Shown here piece after piece: positions 34,346 to 42,028 of a stretch of DNA of 64,000 nt; positions within the stretch are counted from its first letter, which is position 1; each line of letters begins with the position of its first letter. Source of the DNA: Acidobacteriota bacterium. Lineage in GTDB: Bacteria > Acidobacteriota > Blastocatellia > UBA7656. Position numbers and translations under genes: made by a program. The stretch covers positions 186,001-250,000 of the forward strand of contig JBBPIG010000003.1 in assembly GCA_038040445.1 (NCBI GenBank), read 5' to 3'. Below the pieces are notes generated by a model. It worked only from the letters and a program-made list of their open reading frames with translations. It made no database searches and was not told the DNA's origin.

Positions 34346-36271
34346 ATGGGCGAGCATTCGCAATACTTCTATGAGTTTGGCCGCTTCCGAATCAGGACCG
34401 GCGACCGGGTTCTGCTCCGCGACCAGGAGATCGTCCCGCTCACGCCAAAGGTCTTCGACATACTGCTCGCGCTCGTTGAAAGCAGCGGCCAGGTGATTTC
34501 AAAGGACGGCCTCATGAAGAAGGTGTGGCCTGATAGCTTCGTGGAGGAAGGAAATCTCACCCAGAACATATCGCTTTTGAGGAAGGCCCTGGGCGAAGGC
34601 CAAAACGGGCATCAATACATCGAAACGGTCGCGCGGCGAGGCTACAGATTTGTTTCGCCTGTCCGCCAGTCACGGGACAGCGAATTTGATTCTCGCGACA
34701 TGGCAAGCGCGGGTATGGCAGTTGTCGAAGCTGAAGCGGTGGTGACCTCTGAAACCGGGACTGCCAGCGTGTCCCGTAACGCGGCCGTTCAGAATGTGAT
34801 CGGCAGCCTAAAGCGTCACCGTGCGCTTGCGCTGGTGTCCCTGCTGGCGCTGGCCGCGGCCGCGGCCGGAATCGTCTACTCCACGCGAGGCGGCAAGGCG
34901 GTCGACGGCGCCAGCAGCATAATAGAATCAATAGCGGTTCTACCCTTCGTCAACGAAGCTGCCGATACCGATGCTGAATACTTCAGCGACGAAATCACTG
35001 AGAGTCTCATAAACAATCTCTCGCAACTGCCCAAGCTGCGAGTCGTGCCGCGCAGTGTTGTGCTCAATTACCGGGGCCGTGAAACTGATCCTCGAAAGAT
35101 CGCCCGTGAGCTGAACGTTCGCGCGGTGCTCACCGGCAGAGTCCATCGGCGCGGAGACACGTTAAGCATCCAGGTGGACTTGATTGACGTTGCGAATGTG
35201 TCGCAGATGTGGGGCCAGCATTATGACCGCAGGGTGTCAGACATCCTTCTCGTGCAGGAAGACATTTCGCGGGACATCTTCGAAAATCTCCGACTCAAGC
35301 TCAGCGTCGAAGAGCAGAAACAACTGGAGGCATTCAGCCTTTATTTGAAAGGCCGCAATTATTGGAACAAGCGAACTGAAGACGGTCTGCTGCAAGGCAT
35401 TGAATACTTCCGAAAAGCGATCGAGGTCGACCAGAATTATGCGCCTGCCTATGCGGGGCTCGCGGACTGCTACAACATGCTGGTGGTGTACGGGATCAAC
35501 CAGCCTAAAGAAGCATTCCCTAAAGCAAAAGAAGCAGCGACAAGAGCATTGAGTATCGATGGCACGCTTGCAGAGGCTCGCACTTCGCTTGCTTTCATCA
35601 AACACCGCTGGGACTGGGCGGGTGCGGATGCCGAAGCAGAGTTCCAGCTTGCGATCAAGTCCAAACCTACTTACGCGCCGGCTCATCAATGGTACAGCTC
35701 GTACCTGGTCGCGATGGGGCGTTTTGATGAAGCGATCGCTGAGGCCAGGCGGGCGGAGGAACTCGAGCCGCTCTCATTCATCAGCAACTCGCATCTGGGT
35801 TGGATTCTTTATCTCGCGGGCCGCTACGACGAGGCAATCGGGCATTGCAAGAGATTGCTCGATGTTGATCCGAATTTTTTCCCGGCGCGGCGATACCTTG
35901 GACTGGCTTACGAGCAAAAGGGTATGAACGCGCAAGCTATCGCTCAGTTTGAGCAAGGCGTGAAGTTGTCCGGCAGTCCGCTGATGATCTCGCTGCTGGG
36001 ACACGCTTATGCCGTGTCAGGCAGAAAGCCGGAAGCGCGGCGGATATTGGCGGAGTTGGATCAGCAGAAGCAACGTTACGTTTCCCCATACACCATTGCG
36101 GCCATCTATGCGGGACTTGGCGAGAAGGATAAGGCGTTCAAATGGCTGGAGAAAGCATTTGACGATAGGGACATCTGGTTGATGAATCTCAAGGTTGACC
36201 CGGTGCTCAACAATCTTCGGTTAGATAAAAGATTCACGGATCTTCTACAGCGCATGGGGCTTGCGGGATAG
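34346..36271 (+). CDS. Winged-helix DNA-binding / TolB-like / TPR transmembrane regulator
   Basis: A 641-residue protein with an OmpR/PhoB-type winged helix at residues 1-105 (LLRDQEIVPLTPKVFDILLA and the recognition part HQYIETVARRGYRFVSPV). One membrane helix follows at about 152-175 (ALALVSLLALAAAAAGIVYS). Next is a TolB/FlgO-like domain (SIAVLPFVNEAADTDAEYFS, ELNVRAVLTGRVHRRGDTLS) and at least five TPRs from about residue 330. It is a CadC/ToxR-like topology with cytosolic DNA binding and an extracytoplasmic sensor, a family expanded in Acidobacteriota. The target promoter is unknown; the adjacent membrane glycosyltransferase on the same strand is a candidate neighbour. Confidence 0.88.
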   Translation: MGEHSQYFYEFGRFRIRTGDRVLLRDQEIVPLTPKVFDILLALVESSGQVISKDGLMKKVWPDSFVEEGNLTQNISLLRKALGEGQNGHQYIETVARRGYRFVSPVRQSRDSEFDSRDMASAGMAVVEAEAVVTSETGTASVSRNAAVQNVIGSLKRHRALALVSLLALAAAAAGIVYSTRGGKAVDGASSIIESIAVLPFVNEAADTDAEYFSDEITESLINNLSQLPKLRVVPRSVVLNYRGRETDPRKIARELNVRAVLTGRVHRRGDTLSIQVDLIDVANVSQMWGQHYDRRVSDILLVQEDISRDIFENLRLKLSVEEQKQLEAFSLYLKGRNYWNKRTEDGLLQGIEYFRKAIEVDQNYAPAYAGLADCYNMLVVYGINQPKEAFPKAKEAATRALSIDGTLAEARTSLAFIKHRWDWAGADAEAEFQLAIKSKPTYAPAHQWYSSYLVAMGRFDEAIAEARRAEELEPLSFISNSHLGWILYLAGRYDEAIGHCKRLLDVDPNFFPARRYLGLAYEQKGMNAQAIAQFEQGVKLSGSPLMISLLGHAYAVSGRKPEARRILAELDQQKQRYVSPYTIAAIYAGLGEKDKAFKWLEKAFDDRDIWLMNLKVDPVLNNLRLDKRFTDLLQRMGLAG

Positions 36272-36391
36272 TCTTGCGGCGCAAACCCGCTATCCAGCAG
36301 CAGCGCGCTTTGAAATGAGCTTCGAAGACTGCCGTTGAAAAACCAGCCCCGCCGATCACGGTTAACGCTCGTTTGAGAAGACGCTGCTGCA

Positions 36392-38272
36392 ATGCGAGAA
36401 CTATTCTTTGCGCTCTCACACTATTTTGCCGTCGTTCTGCTTGCCTTTTGCGCGTACGTTTTCGGGCGTCGGCTGACGCTCGGTGTTCGCTACCACTCTC
36501 CTCTTGAACAGATGAGCTTTTCCATAGCGCTGGGCTTAGGAGTGCTTGCGTATGTGGTCTTCACTCTTGGCCTCTGCGGATTATTGAATCCCGCGATGCT
36601 GATAAGTCTGCTCCTGATCGGTTTATTGATCTGCCGTCGCGTCTGGTGGGGCTGGCTCAGCCGGTTGCGCGACGTTCAGAGTGGCGTCGATAGAACGAAC
36701 AAACGGCAAGCGCTTTCTGTTGCCCTTGTCCTTTTTATCCTGCTTATCCTGTTTCTGCCACTTGTGATCCTTCCGCTCTACCCGCCGACGGCCTGGGACG
36801 CTACTATGTATCACCTCGCTTACGCAAAAATTTACGTTCAAAACCATCAGCTTGTGCTTACGCCCTACTTGCGTTTTCCGGTCTCTCCTCAAAACAACGA
36901 GATGCTATTCACGCTCGCGCTGCTGGTGCAGGACGACGTCTTGGCGCAGCTAGTTGAATTCTTGATGATGGCGGTGCTAGTCGCGGCGATGATTGCTTTC
37001 GGTTGGCGTTTCTTTTCGCGGCGCGCCGGATTGTGGGCGGGGGCAATACTGCTCCAGAGCCCTCTCGTGATGTGGTTGGGAACGGTCGCCTATGTTGAAC
37101 TGGGGTTGATGCTGTTCGTGATGATGACAGTTTATGCTCTATGGAATTTTCTTGAGTCACGGCAGCAGCATTGGTTGATTCTGGCAGGAGCTTTCTGCGG
37201 GCTTGCCATGGGCACGAAATACACGGGGTTGTTTTTCCTGCTTGTTCTGACGGTGGTCGCTTTGTTTGCTGGCTGGAAGCGGCGCAATCTTCGGCAGTCA
37301 CTGCGGCCTCTTGTGCTGGCCATTGTGATATTTGCGCCCTGGGTTGTGCGCAATTTCTACTATACCAAGAACCCTTTATTTCCTTTCTTCTACGATGTGT
37401 TTGGCCGTGCCTTTGGGTACGAGCTGTGGGAGCCTGAAGATTTTCGAGAGATGCATCGAGCTATATATTCGCGGCTTGGCGTTGGAAAAGACATGAAGCC
37501 GCTGATTCTGCTTCCCTGGAATCTTCTGGCTCATTGGAGAAGCTTCGGCGCATTGATTTCTCCGCTCTGTTTGTTTGCGCCTCACCTGCTATTCATTTTC
37601 GGGATTGCCCGGAAGAGAACCAGAGGGCTACTGACTATCGGAGTCGGTTTCACGCTCTACTGGTTTTTTGCCGTCCAGGATCCCCGGCACCTCATGCCTG
37701 CCCTGCCGTTGCTCAGCCTGGCGACAGCGGCAAGCTTTGACTCTTTATTGCTGCGATGGCCGTCTTCTCAACGATGGACCAGCCATAAGCTCGCAACGAT
37801 TCTTGGAGCGCTATTGTTGTTTGCGCCGGGTTGGGGGTGGACGCTGCTGAGGCTACCCGCGCGGGGCCTGCTGCCCGTCTCGGCGCAGCAGCGAGACGCT
37901 TATTTGACCCGAGAGCTGCCCTCGTATCCCGCGTACAAATTGCTCAACTGTCTGAAGGGGCGCGATTATAGGCTCTATGCACTACGTGATGAGCGCATGG
38001 CGTACTTTGCCGATGGAGTGTTTATGGGCGACTATTTCGGGCCGGCAAAGTACACTCGCATCCTGGACCACATGGATGACAGCCAACGACTCTACGATGA
38101 ACTGAGAAGTCTGAAGGCTGACTACTTTCTAGTCAGAAACGATCTCGCAAGAGTTACCCTTCCACACGATGCGTTCTTTCAAAGCAGGTTTAAGCTCGTC
38201 TATGAGCAGGCCGGAATATTACTGTTCGAATTAACACCGGTGACTGCTAGATCGTTTCAATCAACCGAGTGA
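36392..38272 (+). CDS. Membrane glycosyltransferase, GT39/ArnT-like
   Basis: A 626-residue polytopic membrane protein with about ten or more hydrophobic helices. After the second group of helices comes an extracytoplasmic loop with [20 protein letters not shown], where the aspartate corresponds to the catalytic acid of the PMT/ArnT-type (GT-C) transferases that use polyprenyl-phosphate sugars. The C-terminal 120 residues form a soluble domain ([20 protein letters not shown]). It probably glycosylates a lipid or protein at the outer face of the inner membrane. The last codons and stop lie inside the direct repeat starting at 38251. No clear ribosome binding site was seen. Confidence 0.82.
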   Translation: MRELFFALSHYFAVVLLAFCAYVFGRRLTLGVRYHSPLEQMSFSIALGLGVLAYVVFTLGLCGLLNPAMLISLLLIGLLICRRVWWGWLSRLRDVQSGVDRTNKRQALSVALVLFILLILFLPLVILPLYPPTAWDATMYHLAYAKIYVQNHQLVLTPYLRFPVSPQNNEMLFTLALLVQDDVLAQLVEFLMMAVLVAAMIAFGWRFFSRRAGLWAGAILLQSPLVMWLGTVAYVELGLMLFVMMTVYALWNFLESRQQHWLILAGAFCGLAMGTKYTGLFFLLVLTVVALFAGWKRRNLRQSLRPLVLAIVIFAPWVVRNFYYTKNPLFPFFYDVFGRAFGYELWEPEDFREMHRAIYSRLGVGKDMKPLILLPWNLLAHWRSFGALISPLCLFAPHLLFIFGIARKRTRGLLTIGVGFTLYWFFAVQDPRHLMPALPLLSLATAASFDSLLLRWPSSQRWTSHKLATILGALLLFAPGWGWTLLRLPARGLLPVSAQQRDAYLTRELPSYPAYKLLNCLKGRDYRLYALRDERMAYFADGVFMGDYFGPAKYTRILDHMDDSQRLYDELRSLKADYFLVRNDLARVTLPHDAFFQSRFKLVYEQAGILLFELTPVTARSFQSTE

Positions 38273-38348
38273 GCAGCGACGCGCGGCGGGGAATGTCGCT
38301 GATGATTATGTGCTCGTGCTCGGCGTGCGCGGCAGCCCAATCGACTCC
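38251..38348. repeat. 98-bp direct repeat, left copy (M20 peptidase 3'-end remnant)
   Basis: This 98-bp segment matches 42033-42130 with about five mismatches, in the same orientation, 3782 bp apart. On the minus strand it encodes the last residues of an M20 peptidase ([20 protein letters not shown] then RLIETI and a stop), as does the right copy within the intact gene. It bounds the inserted RiPP-like locus and overlaps the end of the glycosyltransferase gene. Confidence 0.9.
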
Positions 38349-38627
38349 TACCATCGTGACGGGCTACCGAAACGCTGCTGTGCCATTGCCAGGGATTACC
38401 ATCCCGCGCGAGTTTCAGGTAATCCAGACATTCGCTTGATTGCTTTTCGCTTGAATAAGGAAATGCTTTGCAGTAACATCGCACTCGTCTTCCTTGTCTA
38501 GTGGGGTGCTCTTTCGAGAGGTTTTGGTGCCAACTCACCTAGCGGCTTTGAAACCCCTCGGTTCATTTCGATTAGCGATCTACAACGGAGTTTGCAGCAA
38601 CTGGTTATCTCTGGGAGCTGAATCGCC
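38349..38627. other. Leader region of the RiPP-like locus, no gene seen
   Basis: Between the left direct repeat and the subtilase gene I see only short open frames without ribosome binding sites. The region presumably contains the locus promoter, but no convincing -35/-10 pair was found. Confidence 0.4.
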
Positions 38628-39515
38628 ATGCCTCCTTTGGATCTCGTCAAGCTTTCGGCTGTGATGGAATTGACCAGCGGCCGAGCTGAAACCACGGTTG
38701 CTTTGATTGATGGACCAGTGGCTATGGACCATCCTGATTTGGCGAGTGAAAACATCCGTGCGCTGCCTGGAAAACTCAACGCTGCGTGCGCTTTAGCTAA
38801 CAGCGCCGCCTGTATGCATGGAACATTCGTGGCGGGCATCCTGAGCGCGAAGAGGGGTGCCGCGGCCCCGGCAATCTGCCCAGGCTGCACCCTGCTAGTG
38901 CGACCCATTTTTGCAGAGATCCAATCAACAAACGGACCGATGCCCAGCGCGACTCCGGAAGAACTCGCAACAGCGATCATTGATTGCATCGAAGCGGGCG
39001 CTCGCGTCATCAACTTGAGCGCCGCCCTCGCGCAACCATCCTCTAAAGGTGGGCGCCGTCTAGATGAGGCTCTTGATCATGCAGCAAAGCGCGGCGTTAT
39101 CGTTGTTGCGGCAGCCGGGAATCAGGGAGCCGTCGGCAGTTCCGCGGTCACGCGCCATCCGTGGGTCATTCCGGTTGTTGCTTGTGACCTTCACGGTAGA
39201 CCGATCAGTTACTCGAACCTGGGGAGTTCCATCGGGAGACGGGGTCTGAGCGCGCCCGGTGACGGCATCATCAGCCTCGCAGCCGATGGTAAACAACGCA
39301 GTTTCGGAGGAACGAGCGCAGCGGCGCCATTTGTGACTGGCGCCATAGCATTGTTGTGGTCAGAGTTTCCAGGAGCGACCGCGGGGGAGGTGAAGATCGC
39401 CGTGACACGACCCTACGTATCGCGGCGCACCACCGTTGTCCCGCCTCTGCTGGATGCCTGGTCGGCATACCAAATCATCGCGACAACCCATTACGCTCGC
39501 AGGCGAGTGTCATGA
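38628..39515 (+). CDS. Subtilisin-like (S8) protease of the PatA/PatG type
   Basis: A 295-residue S8 protease without a signal peptide, so cytosolic. The catalytic triad is readable as Asp28 (TVALIDGPVAMDHPDLAS), His64 (MHGTFVAGILSA) and Ser230 (FGGTSAAAPFVTGA), with the oxyanion Asn165 (AAAGNQG). VALIDGPV, CPGCTLLVRPIF and GARVINLS closely resemble the protease domains of the cyanobactin maturation enzymes PatA and PatG, which cut leader peptides and macrocyclise cores. GGGAGC lies upstream. It is the first gene of the cluster, followed by a microprotein overlapping by ATGA, the PatG-C-like gene and three leader-sharing peptides. Leader removal is inferred. Confidence 0.88.
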   Translation: MPPLDLVKLSAVMELTSGRAETTVALIDGPVAMDHPDLASENIRALPGKLNAACALANSAACMHGTFVAGILSAKRGAAAPAICPGCTLLVRPIFAEIQSTNGPMPSATPEELATAIIDCIEAGARVINLSAALAQPSSKGGRRLDEALDHAAKRGVIVVAAAGNQGAVGSSAVTRHPWVIPVVACDLHGRPISYSNLGSSIGRRGLSAPGDGIISLAADGKQRSFGGTSAAAPFVTGAIALLWSEFPGATAGEVKIAVTRPYVSRRTTVVPPLLDAWSAYQIIATTHYARRRVS

Positions 39516-39727
39516 AAAAGATAGAGGAAAGGAGCGGCGGCGCAGCACCTAAGAATGAACGGCAGCCTCATCGAGTGCGCTTGCCGGGATTCATTACCGA
39601 TGGAGACATTGGCCTCGGCGATGTCATCGAGCGCGCTACTTATGCAGTTGGAATCAAGCCCTGTGGCGGCTGCGCGCGTCGTGCAGCCGCACTTAACCGC
39701 TGGATGGTTTTCTCCGGCAAGCGCTAG
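39512..39727 (+). CDS. CGGC microprotein translationally coupled to the S8 protease
   Basis: A 71-residue product whose ATG overlaps the protease stop codon in ATGA, indicating translational coupling. The N-terminal 20 residues are polar; the rest looks conserved: VRLPGFITDGDIGLGDVIER and VGIKPCGGCARRAAALNRWM. The CxxC in PCGGC may bind metal or form a disulfide. It shares the tetrapeptide LPGF with the leader of the second precursor peptide, so it may be either an accessory protein or another leader-bearing substrate. I recall similar short proteins in environmental genomes but know no function. Confidence 0.7.
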   Translation: MKKIEERSGGAAPKNERQPHRVRLPGFITDGDIGLGDVIERATYAVGIKPCGGCARRAAALNRWMVFSGKR

Positions 39728-39759
39728 AACCTGGTCTATCCCGAAAGGAGAAAAGGGTC

Positions 39760-40707
39760 ATGGAACAAACCGAATTGAATGAACAATCTACAAACCAACC
39801 GCATGGCGTGAACGGGGCACAAGCAAATGCGCTGCCGGCCAATGGTGTTACCCAAAGGGGGATCCAATCCCAAGTAAGTCCCGCGACCTGTGCTAGCTGC
39901 GGAGCCGCGGCGGATTCAAACGGCAATGGAGCGACCGCCCCTTCCTATGTCTTTGCCATTGGCAGAGTCGAGATGCGTTTTCCGACCCTCGCCGTGGAAA
40001 AGGAATTTGCGCAGGCCACCGGGCGCGCAAACACAAAGGGACTCACTGACCGCGCGGCAACCCAGGCTGTTCTTTCTGACCGCTCGAATCGCTACATTGT
40101 GCGTCAGCTGTGTTGGGTGTTTACGATCGAGGGTATGGAGACGTACATTCTTGTTCCCCGCGATCCTGCCGACTATGCCCAGTTGCTGGAAGCGGTGCGC
40201 TCTGACCCGAGCCCTCTCGACGTTGATCTTGTCGTCGGCATGCGAGGGCCAATCGCCCCGCCGGACATGTGCAATGGATTGATGGTGCCGATCGTCGCCT
40301 TCGACCAGATCTATTCCTTCGATCGCGACGCGCTCATCAAAGCGCTGCCGACGCCCAAGGGAGCAAAGGCCAAGGAGTATGCTACCGCGGCAGCAGAACT
40401 GCTTGACCGGATCATGCTTCTGGCGGATAACGCCGGGTCTACAGATGAGCATCGGGCGCTTAATTATCTGGTAGTCCGCTATCCGGCCGTCTACAACACG
40501 GTGGCCGATGCCTTTGGACGCGATTCGTCGTTGACTGCGGTTGATGTTCTGCCCTCGCCGCTGAGCGTCACACGCAAAGTTGTGGATGTGATCTTCTCAT
40601 TCACCAACCGCAACACCGATGTCGTCGAGAAGTTCTTCACGCGAGTCGACGTGACAGAGGAGTTTCCGTTCCTGGTCACCAAGATGTCGCCTTACTTTGA
40701 CCGTTGA
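39760..40707 (+). CDS. Free-standing PatG C-terminal-domain-like protein
   Basis: A 315-residue protein. Residues 1-60 are Asn/Gln/Gly-rich and probably disordered, with one CxxC (ATCASCGAA, Cys44 and Cys47). From about residue 62 it resembles the C-terminal domain of cyanobactin PatG proteases: SYVFAIGRVEMRFPTLAVEK, QLCWVFTIEGMETYILVPRD, GMRGPIAPPDMCNGLMVPIV, ALNYLVVRYPAVYNT and VDVTEEFPFLVTKMSPY. That domain is of unknown activity and is normally fused to the macrocyclase; here it is separate and follows a stand-alone protease. GAAAGGAGAA precedes the ATG. It probably assists recognition or processing of the leader peptides encoded downstream. Confidence 0.85.
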   Translation: MEQTELNEQSTNQPHGVNGAQANALPANGVTQRGIQSQVSPATCASCGAAADSNGNGATAPSYVFAIGRVEMRFPTLAVEKEFAQATGRANTKGLTDRAATQAVLSDRSNRYIVRQLCWVFTIEGMETYILVPRDPADYAQLLEAVRSDPSPLDVDLVVGMRGPIAPPDMCNGLMVPIVAFDQIYSFDRDALIKALPTPKGAKAKEYATAAAELLDRIMLLADNAGSTDEHRALNYLVVRYPAVYNTVADAFGRDSSLTAVDVLPSPLSVTRKVVDVIFSFTNRNTDVVEKFFTRVDVTEEFPFLVTKMSPYFDR

Positions 40708-40719
40708 GACTGATTCCAC

Positions 40720-40797
40720 GGAGAAGTGTTTTGTGCGCGTGATGCGACTGAGGAGTTCCCGTTCCTGGTGACCAAATTGTCGCCGTACCATAACTGA
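40720..40797 (+). repeat. Degenerate copy of the PatG-C-like gene 3' end (copy 1)
   Basis: From about 40720 to the TGA at 40795-40797 the DNA repeats the last 75-80 bases of the preceding gene. It translates as ATEEFPFLVTKLSPYHN then stop, against VTEEFPFLVTKMSPYFDR in the gene. A one-base deletion puts the upstream part out of frame. It directly precedes the first peptide gene. Confidence 0.85.
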
Positions 40798-40827
40798 TGA
40801 ACTTAACTAACCAAAAGGAGATGTGAG

Positions 40828-41148
40828 ATGAACACCAAGAATACTGTACCTGGATTTACCGCTGAAGCGTCGCTTTACAAGGCCCGCGCGGACTACCGCA
40901 TGAATGCCAGCAATCTCGTTGGGGTAGAAACGAATATCATTCCCCAACTAAGGATCGTGGCCGGCGCACCAGGCAAAAGCGGCGAACTCAAGAGTATCTG
41001 CGCACAGATAGGTGCCATAGTTAATGAGTTTTATCAAGATAGCGTTAACCCAAACAATAGTTCCAGCGAGCAACAGGAGGCGCGAGATGTAGCCCGCCAA
41101 ATGTATAATCGTAGCAGGGGCAGTTGCTCATTCGGCGTAATCCCATAG
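40828..41148 (+). CDS. PGFTAEASL-leader precursor peptide 1
   Basis: A 106-residue peptide with AAAGGAGATG upstream. The N-terminus reads NTKNTVPGFTAEASLYKARA, sharing VPGFTAEASLYK with the other two peptides of the locus. The remaining 80 residues are unrelated to theirs and mostly polar (SSSEQQEARDVARQMYN), with two cysteines (Cys58 and one in GSCSFGVIP near the end). The pattern of a conserved leader with a variable C-terminus, next to a PatA/PatG-like protease, is that of a RiPP precursor. The core and any modification are unknown. Confidence 0.75.
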   Translation: MNTKNTVPGFTAEASLYKARADYRMNASNLVGVETNIIPQLRIVAGAPGKSGELKSICAQIGAIVNEFYQDSVNPNNSSSEQQEARDVARQMYNRSRGSCSFGVIP

Positions 41149-41226
41149 AGGAATTCCAACCCACGAAGGCGGAACATGTATGTCTTACCACGTGGGAAGG
41201 AAACCAAGCCGGAGCAGTCTTATTGG

Positions 41227-41288
41227 GAAGTTCTCTGTGCGCGCCGATGTGACTCAGGGCTCGGTTCCTGATGACCAATTGTCGCCTG
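41227..41288 (+). repeat. Degenerate copy of the PatG-C-like gene 3' end (copy 2)
   Basis: GAAGTTCTCTGTGCGCGCCG, GATGTGACTCAGGG and GACCAATTGTCGCCT align in order with the last 60-65 bases of the PatG-C-like gene, with more mismatches and small deletions than the copy at 40720. It precedes the second peptide gene by about 40 bp. Confidence 0.7.
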
Positions 41289-41327
41289 AGGACAGACAAA
41301 CTCAAACAATGGAAGGAGAATAGTAAT

Positions 41328-41612
41328 ATGAATTTACCTGGATTTACTGCAGAAGCTTCGCTCAACAAGACAAGCAAGCACTACGGTATTGCCGCAACTC
41401 TCGAAGCTATGGAGTTAAGCACCACACTGTACCCGCAAGCGAGGCGAGCGACTGGCCCGTTTGGACCTTTCGGATTTCCCGGTCAAGATTGTGCGGGGGC
41501 ATGTTGGCACGTTTGCATGAGCTCGGGGTTAGGCAAGGGTTCGTTTTTTGACCACTGCATGAATAGCTGCCAGAGCTCATGTAGCGGATCTACACTTATC
41601 GCGCGGCTATGA
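41328..41612 (+). CDS. PGFTAEASL-leader precursor peptide 2 (six-cysteine core)
   Basis: A 94-residue peptide; the ATG at 41328 follows GGAAGGAGAA and is preferred over a start 57 bases earlier. The leader is MNLPGFTAEASLNKTSKHYG. After a Gly/Pro/Phe-rich stretch (TGPFGPFGFPG) the core has six cysteines in two identical triplets, CAGACWHVC and CMNSCQSSC, separated by 13 residues (CX3CX3C-X13-CX3CX3C). This would suit a disulfide-linked helical hairpin or thioether-type crosslinking. No modifying enzyme for cysteines is encoded in the visible cluster. Confidence 0.8.
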   Translation: MNLPGFTAEASLNKTSKHYGIAATLEAMELSTTLYPQARRATGPFGPFGFPGQDCAGACWHVCMSSGLGKGSFFDHCMNSCQSSCSGSTLIARL

Positions 41613-41688
41613 TCTGAGGCAACGGTGCCCAGTTGTGGCGGCAGGTATCTCAGGCGACCGTTGGATTATGGGACGGAGGGTTTTGAAA

Positions 41689-41900
41689 ATGAACATGCCA
41701 GGATTTACTGCGGAAGCGTCGCTCTACAAACGAGTAGTCACTACAATATGACAGAGGATTCGAGCAATCTGCGAAGCGGCGAAGGACTTATTCCGCAGGC
41801 ACCGATAATCCTCCGTAACTGTTTCTGTACACCTAACAAAAGATTTTGCTGCTGCCGCGACGCGAGCGGTTGGGTATGCGGCGCCAGTACATCCACTTAA
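41689..41900 (+). pseudogene. PGFTAEASL-leader precursor peptide 3, frameshifted
   Basis: The ATG at 41689 has GGAGGG upstream and starts MNMPGFTAEASLYK, then the frame stops at 41751. The +1 frame continues plausibly as TSSHYNMTEDSSNLRSGEGL and ends in a Cys-rich core (NCFCTPNKRFCCCRDASGWV) at the TAA at 41898-41900. TSSHYN matches TSKHYG of peptide 2 right after the leader, so one A is missing from the AAA run near 41728. It could be a real loss, a slippage site or a sequencing error. Confidence 0.75.
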
Positions 41901-42028
41901 GAGATAGCGTTGTGAAAAAAGCCGCCGTCTGGCTCCCACATCCCATCCCCTTATCCGTTCGTTACTGCGTTGCCGTCCATCATCGCTTTAAGCAGAGTAG
42001 CTAGTAGACGCGCTCAACTTCGGCGCAC

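Noticed and set aside
38310-38501. 63-codon frame between the left direct repeat and the subtilase
   Set aside because: It begins within the antisense of the M20 remnant, lacks a ribosome binding site and has no leader motif.
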